From JANXMY01 sp965246745 (GTDB lineage: Bacteria; Armatimonadota; Armatimonadia; Armatimonadales; Capsulimonadaceae): a DNA stretch of 64,000 nucleotides. Below the pieces are notes generated by a model. The model was not told the DNA's origin, did not search any database, and saw nothing but the letters and a program-made list of their open reading frames with translations. Position 1 is the stretch's first letter; each line of letters opens with the position of its first letter. The stretch spans positions 3,774,157-3,838,156 of the forward strand of contig OZ251980.1 of the NCBI GenBank assembly GCA_965246745.1, read 5' to 3'. Both the position numbers and the translations under genes were made by a program. Of this stretch, positions 58,004 to 64,000 are shown piece by piece.

Positions 58004-58563
58004 CAGCGCTCACGGAGCCGGGCTTCATAATCGGCGAGCAAAGCCTGGTACGGGGGCAGGGTTAGGTCATTGGCCCACATGATAATCGCGTTTTCGCCGT
58101 TGTCGCTGTAGTAGTTTTTGCGGACGGCCACGTCTTCAAAGCCGTACTTGACATACAAATTGTGCGCGACCGTGTTGCGCTCGCGCACTTCCAGAGTCGC
58201 CCGCTCCGCGCCGCGCCGGATGCCTTCGCGAATGGTATCGAGCAGCAGCCGCTCGCCGATTTTCAGGCCGCGCACCGACGGGTCCACGGCAATGGTGGTC
58301 ATGTGCAGCTCGTCCATAATCACCCACATGCCGGCGTACCCGGCAATCGTGCCGTCGGGCAGCGCCGCGACCGTGTAGTAGGCGTTGGAGTTGCCGACTT
58401 CGGTGACATAGGCGCTTGAACTCCACGGCAGGGTATAGCAGCGGCGCTCGAGGCGCGAAACGTACTCAATGTCGTCAATCCGCATCGGGCGAATCGTGAT
58501 TTCGGCGGCTTGAAAGGGCGCGGCGGGCGTTTCCGCCGGCCCGGCGTCGGTCAGCTCGATCAT
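58003..58563 (-). CDS. rimI: Ribosomal-protein-alanine N-acetyltransferase family (RimI-like)
   Basis: 186 residues. GNAT fold with the acetyl-CoA loop VDPSVRGLKIGERLLLDTI and later ATLEVRERNTVAHNLYVKYGFE. RimI acetylates ribosomal protein S18; related proteins act more broadly. Overlaps moaX by ATGA. Confidence 0.88.
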   Translation of the reverse strand: MIELTDAGPAETPAAPFQAAEITIRPMRIDDIEYVSRLERRCYTLPWSSSAYVTEVGNSNAYYTVAALPDGTIAGYAGMWVIMDELHMTTIAVDPSVRGLKIGERLLLDTIREGIRRGAERATLEVRERNTVAHNLYVKYGFEDVAVRKNYYSDNGENAIIMWANDLTLPPYQALLADYEARLRER

Positions 58564-59249
58564 GGCACTTCTTCCGTCTTTGTCCCGGCGCTCACGGCGT
58601 TCGGCCCTTCGACCCAGTGGTCGCCGCCGCGAAAGTATTCATGCTTCCAGATCGGCACGGTGTCTTTGAGCGTGTCCAGCAGCCAGCGGCAGGCATCAAA
58701 CGCTTCCGCCCGGTGGGCGGCGGCGGCGGCGATCCCGACCGAGCTTTCGCCGACTTCTAGGCGGCCCAATCGGTGCTGCACGGCGCACTTCACTTGCCAG
58801 CGTTCTTCGGCCTCGCCGACCAGCCGCGCAAGCTGCGTTTCGGCCAGCGGCGCATAGGCTTCGTATTCCAGATACAAAACGCTCCGGCCCCGCGCAGTGT
58901 TCCGAACCGTGCCGCTGAATGTCACCACCGCCCCGTACCCCGGCCCTTCGACACGCTCACTCAGCGCCGCCAAGTCTATGGGCGCATCGGTCAGCATTGG
59001 CCCGCCGCCGCTCATCGGCGGCATCCACGCTACCTCGTCGCCGTCGTGCAGAACCGTCGCCGCGTCCGCAAACTCGGCGTTCACTGCCGCCCGCGCCGAT
59101 GACAGCAAACCGGCAAAGCCTGCGCCGCACTCCGCCAAGACGCCCGCCGCCGCCGCGACCGTCGCGCCGTCCGGCAGCGTCAGCGAAAGCTCACGGCTCC
59201 CGGCGACATCCTGCAAATGGGCAAAAAAGAGCATTCGGACAGTGATCAT
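58560..59249 (-). CDS. moaX: MoaD-MoaE fusion, molybdopterin synthase (MoaX-like)
   Basis: 229 residues. MoaD ubiquitin-like domain (1-81), with its diglycine in WMPPMSGGGPML (about 75-86) inside the fusion, then MoaE (about 87-225) with GAVVTFSGTVRNTARGRSVLYLEYEAY, HRLGRLEVGE and WKHEYFRGGDHWV. The enzyme puts sulfur into molybdopterin. MoaD needs a free C-terminal Gly-Gly, so cleavage after the diglycine is expected, as reported for MoaX of M. tuberculosis. Confidence 0.92.
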   Translation of the reverse strand: MITVRMLFFAHLQDVAGSRELSLTLPDGATVAAAAGVLAECGAGFAGLLSSARAAVNAEFADAATVLHDGDEVAWMPPMSGGGPMLTDAPIDLAALSERVEGPGYGAVVTFSGTVRNTARGRSVLYLEYEAYAPLAETQLARLVGEAEERWQVKCAVQHRLGRLEVGESSVGIAAAAAHRAEAFDACRWLLDTLKDTVPIWKHEYFRGGDHWVEGPNAVSAGTKTEEVP

Positions 59250-59360
59250 ATGCTGTAATTGCTCGCGTTTGCGTGGGATTGAGATCCTACGCTAAGACTT
59301 TATTGGGATGTGGGGCGCAGACCCCGAGTGGCCGAGGTTAAGGGCACCAGCTTGGGATAG

Positions 59361-59858
59361 TTAGGTTTTTCTGGTCCAGCGCTTGACAACTTGCAGAGGA
59401 CGCTGCGGACCGGGCCACAAAACGATTTTGTAATGGTCGTCGCCGTCAAGGTCATAGTTACTTAAACTGTCAAGCCCGGCGTACAGCATCTTGACTTGAT
59501 ACCAGCCCGGCTCGAGGCTCAGCCGGGCTGTAGCCGGGCCGGTGCCGCCTTGAATAGACATCCGGCCTGTCGGCGAGTGGACACTGCACTCGACAACATG
59601 GTCCCAGCTTTGGAGGCTCTCGTCAGTCTCGGCGGTATGAATTTCAACACGCACCGGCACGCTCATTGCACGAACCGGACAAAATATCACCGTACTTTCT
59701 GAGACAGTCGCCATGTCCGCCAGCTCCTGATCACTCCATTCCGGGCTGAAGCCGTCACGCTGCTCGTCTTCCAAATAAACACAGTTGTAATCGGCGAATA
59801 TATCTAAATCAGCATTTTGCAGACCGGACGCTTCCAATCTGTGCCCTTTTATTGTCAT
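59361..59858 (-). CDS. Beta-rich hypothetical protein, ComJ-like in style
   Basis: 165 residues. Strand-rich pattern with FADYNCVYLEDEQRDGF, VPVRVEIHTAETDESLQSWD, then HVVECSVHSPTGRMSIQG and the end GDDHYKIVLWPGPQRPLQV. This order recalls ComJ-like and related single-domain proteins, some of which inhibit nucleases, but I cannot assign it with confidence. Its start overlaps the HEPN-like fragment (ATGA), so the two may form a functional pair. Confidence 0.6.
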   Translation of the reverse strand: MTIKGHRLEASGLQNADLDIFADYNCVYLEDEQRDGFSPEWSDQELADMATVSESTVIFCPVRAMSVPVRVEIHTAETDESLQSWDHVVECSVHSPTGRMSIQGGTGPATARLSLEPGWYQVKMLYAGLDSLSNYDLDGDDHYKIVLWPGPQRPLQVVKRWTRKT

Positions 59859-60118
59859 GGCAGCCAGCCCAGAAACTGACTCAATCCGGCAAGCGCTTCT
59901 GTAAACAGCAGGCGGCTGGTGCCTGATGTGTTCTGATGGACCGACCCATTCCGAAACTCTCGGATACGGTGTGATTCATCTCGCACTGCCGCTGAGATGC
60001 GCCATTTGCTTGCGGCCCGGTTAATCAAATCATAAACATTGCGTCGGTCGGGACTGCCTGCAATACGCAGTGGCAGAAGCTGGCGCAGAATGCTTTCGAA
60101 GACTGAAAACAACCGCAC
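59855..60118 (-). CDS. HEPN-like helical domain, probably the 3' part of a broken gene
   Basis: 87 residues from GTG 60118. Helices contain FRNGSVH, which fits the HEPN Rx4H ribonuclease motif (Arg-Asn-x3-His). The frame is open further upstream in the sense KRAALNLEATYIVRLF, which would join well to the end of the small frame at 60154-60342 (SYFEESW). A one-base deletion near 60150-60160 would explain the split. Confidence 0.45.
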   Translation of the reverse strand: MRLFSVFESILRQLLPLRIAGSPDRRNVYDLINRAASKWRISAAVRDESHRIREFRNGSVHQNTSGTSRLLFTEALAGLSQFLGWLP

Positions 60119-60153
60119 AATATAGGTTGCTTCGAGGTTCAGCGCTGCCCTTT

Positions 60154-60342
60154 TTATTTGGACCAGCTTTCCTCAAAATAGCTGACGGAGGTTCTGACTG
60201 CATCGAACTCTTCCTTGATTAAAATCAATTGCTTTGTTTCTAGGTAGCTCACACTCCCATTAGCCCTTCCGCAATTAAGACAAAGCTCTCTCGATTCCAG
60301 GGCATCGGCCAGTTTACATTTGAATCCGTTTTCACAATCCAT
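60154..60342 (-). pseudogene. Possible N-terminal part of the HEPN-like gene
   Basis: 62 codons with an in-frame ATG at 60342: CENGFKCKLADALESRELCLNCG (two Cys pairs), then ILIKEEFDAVRTSVSYFEESW. The stop at 60154 lies at an A-rich stretch where a shift of one base leads into the HEPN-like frame. May also be chance. Confidence 0.3.
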
Positions 60343-60403
60343 TCATGGCGGCCAGTCTTATGAAGGAGTCGAACTCGGTACATAGCAGGCCAGACATAAA
60401 AAT

Positions 60404-60718
60404 CTACCCTGCCGAGGTTTCTTGCAGGATCAAAAAAACAGGCTCCATTACCAATTTCACTTCGCGGGCCAGACCGGAGTACTCTTGTTCGGTAATAATG
60501 TCAAGAAGAGGAACAACATACTCCTCATTTTCTTCACGCCGCCGATCCGGCCAGATTTCGTCCACCGCCTTATGATAATGCACTGCTGTTCGCCACCCTA
60601 GTGAATGAGACCACTCCGTTACTTCCTCGATCAGTGTATCAATGGCTGCAAGCCATTCTTTACGTCCGGCATATTCCTCAGATGAGGTTACGGTCGGCAT
60701 TTTCTCTGCGATGGTCAT
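60404..60718 (-). CDS. Acidic hypothetical protein
   Basis: 104 residues, rich in Glu; GGAG lies six bases before the ATG at 60718. Helical: KEWLAAIDTLIEEVTEWSHSL, then WRTAVHYHKAVDEIWPDRRR and a beta-like end VKLVMEPVFLILQ. Not recognised. Lies in a small patch of lower GC between moaX and hslU. Confidence 0.5.
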   Translation of the reverse strand: MTIAEKMPTVTSSEEYAGRKEWLAAIDTLIEEVTEWSHSLGWRTAVHYHKAVDEIWPDRRREENEEYVVPLLDIITEQEYSGLAREVKLVMEPVFLILQETSAG

Positions 60719-60744
60719 AGCACTCTCCTACAAAATGTCACGGG

Positions 60745-62265
<1,521 letters not shown>

Positions 62266-62272
62266 GTTTGTC

Positions 62273-62278
62273 AGTATA
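62273..62278 (-). promoter_or_regulatory. -10 box directly before hslU (leaderless)
   Basis: TATACT on the minus strand ends seven bases before the ATG at 62265. Confidence 0.5.
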
Positions 62279-62298
62279 CCCCGTGTCGTTGATTTGGC

Positions 62299-63147
62299 TT
62301 ATGCCTTGCTTGATGTGCCGGTTTTGTCGAGGGCGTCGGCCTCGCCTGCCGCCCCGTACAGCGTCAGCAGCGCTTCGGCGGCATAGGCGACCTTTGCGCG
62401 GGTGACATTGGCGGGCGCAAGGGTCGCCAGGGCTTGCAGGTTGCCGCCGCCCGACGGGGTCAGCCCGGCGAGGGCGCTGCGGGCCGCCGACGGAGAGTCC
62501 GCCGGGGCGCGGCGCAGCAGCGCAAGCGCGGCGGCGCTGGACACGCGGCTCGGGCCGTTCGCCGACGAGGCCCGCCGCAGCTCCGCCGTGTACGCCCCGA
62601 CTTCGGCGCTCCAGGGCGCGGTTTTGCCGCCGGTCAGGGTCAGCCAGAGAGTAAGGCGCGTCTGCTGGGCATCCGCCGCCGCTTTCAGCCGCCGAATTTC
62701 CGCCAGCTCCGCCAGCACGGCCGCCGTGTCCGGCTCGGTCTTTGCGAGCTTTTCGGCGTCTTTCGGATAAGCTAACGGGGCGGCGAGCGCCGCCGCCGTC
62801 CCTGACGCCCAGGTTCTCAGGCTTTCCGGCGCTCCGCCCTGGGTCAGCAGGGCCGCTGCCTGCGTGTAGGCCGCCGCCTGCGTCTGCCGCAGCTTCGGCA
62901 CGGCGGCGCTGAGGTGCGCCACCTCCGCCCCGGCGGTTTTCGGGTCGGAAACCCCTTTCAGTGACTGCACGGCGCGGGTATAAGCAACTGCCGACAAGTC
63001 CGCCGTCCGCAGGGCATAGCCGAGGCCGAACGCCGCCGCCTGTGCTTTCGGGACGCCGGGGGCCGGGGCAGGGGACTTGGCGTGCGCGGCGAGGGGGAGC
63101 AGGAGGAGGGCGAGAAGAAAAAGCGAGGCCCCCCCGCCCCCAATCAT
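62299..63147 (-). CDS. Secreted Ala-rich protein with repeat-derived start
   Basis: 282 residues from ATG 63147, which lies inside palindrome G; the first codons (MIGGGGA) are repeat sequence. The signal peptide then reads SLFLLALLLLPLAAHA. The mature part is Ala/Leu-rich and helical (RTADLSAVAYTRAVQSLKG, QTQAAAYTQAAALLTQGG). No family recognised. It lies between hslV and hslU, an unusual place. Confidence 0.65.
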   Translation of the reverse strand: MIGGGGASLFLLALLLLPLAAHAKSPAPAPGVPKAQAAAFGLGYALRTADLSAVAYTRAVQSLKGVSDPKTAGAEVAHLSAAVPKLRQTQAAAYTQAAALLTQGGAPESLRTWASGTAAALAAPLAYPKDAEKLAKTEPDTAAVLAELAEIRRLKAAADAQQTRLTLWLTLTGGKTAPWSAEVGAYTAELRRASSANGPSRVSSAAALALLRRAPADSPSAARSALAGLTPSGGGNLQALATLAPANVTRAKVAYAAEALLTLYGAAGEADALDKTGTSSKA

Positions 63148-63235
63148 GGGGGAGTCCGAAAAGACATATCTGTAGGGGCGCTGCTGGCCGCGCCCTTTGT
63201 TTTGTGCTGCTCCCCCATTCGCGGGGGCGGGGGGG
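63129..63235. repeat. Palindromic element, family D copy 2 (element G)
   Basis: Arms at 63129-63154 and 63210-63235 (cccccaatcatgggggag and an inverted relative with several mismatches). Same family as 54669-54758. The centre contains gtaggggcgctgctggccgc. Confidence 0.82.
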
Positions 63236-63239
63236 CGTT

Positions 63240-63776
63240 TCATAGCTCGTCCACCGTGATATTTGAGTTGGTGTAAATGCAGATGTCGGCGGCGATATGG
63301 AGCGCTTTTTCGGCGATCTCGCGGGCCGACAAGCTGGTGTTCTCGACTAAGGCTTTGGCCGCCGCCTGGGCATATGGGCCGCCGGAGCCGATGGCGGCGA
63401 TGCCGTCGTCGGTGTCCAGCACATTGCCGTCGCCGGAGACTACCAAAAGGTACTCGGGGTTTGCAACAATCATCAGCGCCTCAAAGCGGCGCAAAACGCG
63501 GTCCGAGCGCCATTCTTTGGCGAACTCGATCACGGCCCGCTGCAAGTTGCCGTTGGACGCTTCGAGCTTGGCCTCAAAGCGGTCGGCCAGCGCCATCGCA
63601 TCGGCGGCGCTTCCCGCAAAGCCTGCCAGCACTTTGCCTTGATACAATCGCCGGATTTTCTTCGCCGTGTTCTTCATCACGGTCTTGTCGAGGGTCACCT
63701 GGCCGTCGCCGGCGATGGCGACCTTGCCGTCTTTTCTGACGCCCACAATCGTCGTCGCATGCATGGTTATGTTCAT
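63240..63776 (-). CDS. hslV: ATP-dependent protease catalytic subunit HslV
   Basis: 178 residues from ATG 63776 after GGAGAG. Proteasome-beta-like Ntn hydrolase. The catalytic Thr follows a short propeptide (HATTIVGVRKDGKVAIAGDG), and GSGGPYAQAAAKAL is the second conserved region. Forms the HslUV protease with hslU. Confidence 0.96.
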   Translation of the reverse strand: MNITMHATTIVGVRKDGKVAIAGDGQVTLDKTVMKNTAKKIRRLYQGKVLAGFAGSAADAMALADRFEAKLEASNGNLQRAVIEFAKEWRSDRVLRRFEALMIVANPEYLLVVSGDGNVLDTDDGIAAIGSGGPYAQAAAKALVENTSLSAREIAEKALHIAADICIYTNSNITVDEL

Positions 63777-63844
63777 CGGTACTCTCCAAATCAGAGCGCG
63801 TGAGCCGGGGCTGCCGCGCTGCAATAATCATGGCATATTTTACG

Positions 63845-63873
63845 TTGACAGTTCAACGCCTAGTGGGTATAAT
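63845..63873 (+). promoter_or_regulatory. Perfect consensus promoter for menG/ubiE
   Basis: TTGACA, a 17-bp spacer and TATAAT, with no deviation from the sigma-70 consensus. Predicted start about 63880. Confidence 0.85.
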
Positions 63874-63903
63874 GGGTTCAAATAGATTGCGACTTTTTTC
63901 ACA

Positions 63904-64000
63904 ATGTCATTAGTTACTCGGCAGAGCGGGCTGGAAGTTCTCGACAATGAGGTCACGGCGGACGAAAAAGCGGCGTATGTGCGGGGGATGTTCGACGACA
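63904..64000 (+). CDS. Start of a MenG/UbiE-type C-methyltransferase (cut by window edge)
   Basis: 32 codons visible from ATG 63904. ADEKAAYVRGMFDD matches the N-terminal K..YV..MFD motif of demethylmenaquinone/ubiquinone methyltransferases, which normally continues into IA.RYD. Motif I lies beyond the window. Divergent from hslV. Confidence 0.65.
   Translation, partial: MSLVTRQSGLEVLDNEVTADEKAAYVRGMFDD

Noticed and set aside
59318..59356. tRNA-like stretch (gagtggccgaggttaaggg and on)
   Set aside because: It resembles the 5' half of a Ser/Leu tRNA, but no T-arm (GTTCGA) or pairing acceptor stem follows.

Overview
The window is a GC-rich (roughly 60-65 %), densely coded bacterial chromosome segment. 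An outer-membrane barrel protein, a DsbD-type periplasmic domain, ClpS with an aminoacyl-tRNA-protein transferase, three PEP-CTERM anchored proteins, a SteA/SteB pair and a split CrtYc/CrtYd-type lycopene cyclase together suggest a diderm Terrabacteria lineage. Armatimonadota is my best guess; this is inferred from gene content, not from a marker phylogeny. No rRNA, complete tRNA, CRISPR array or prophage was seen.

Layout. 0-5 kb (+): 3' end of sdhA, a small secreted protein, sdhB, cupin, LysE-type exporter, pgi. 5-26 kb (mostly -): an exploded version of a widely conserved housekeeping block, in the order yraN, comM/yifB, dprA, topA, trmFO, xerC, interrupted by unrelated genes. These include a PEP-CTERM protein, a beta-propeller protein with a rhomboid-like membrane partner, a retropepsin-like pair, a pair of single-pass membrane proteins, a c-di-GMP-I riboswitch with a tiny secreted protein, a REP-associated transposase between two tandem-YbjQ paralogues, and aroA. 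26-30 kb (-): an mgtE-like gene translationally coupled to a putative ADP-ribosyltransferase toxin and a HEAT-like presumed immunity protein, then DsbD-N and tatD. 30-36 kb (+): steA-steB-GT2, a double-FHA membrane protein, an aldo/keto reductase. 36-42 kb (-): recO (apparently frameshifted), deoC, trpA, trpB, trpF, with two PEP-CTERM genes flanking trpF, each behind a sigma-54-type promoter. 42-51 kb: small secreted and coiled-coil proteins, a large CBM9/DUF5916-like barrel protein, a STAS protein, an ABC exporter, crtYc/crtYd, a MazEF-type module and a low-GC coiled-coil gene. 51-64 kb: ftsK, a DMT transporter, yajQ, class III aminotransferase, clpS-bpt-rimI-moaX, a small accessory patch with a HEPN-like fragment, hslU, a secreted protein, hslV and the start of menG/ubiE.

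The most unusual feature is a rich set of long palindromic elements, about 70-290 bp, with near-perfect inverted arms of 17 to 96 bp in most copies. They fall into several sequence families; four families recur within the window. One family flanks a RAYT/IS200-like transposase. Several copies have been absorbed into genes: they supply the N-terminus or start of two secreted proteins, the stop codon of trmFO, the C-terminus of a small protein and part of the FtsK linker.

Regulation visible in the sequence includes one perfect consensus promoter (menG), two near-identical -24/-12 promoters, several intrinsic terminators, a c-di-GMP-I riboswitch, and a recurring pattern in which a -10 hexamer sits 5-9 bp before the start codon, implying leaderless transcripts.
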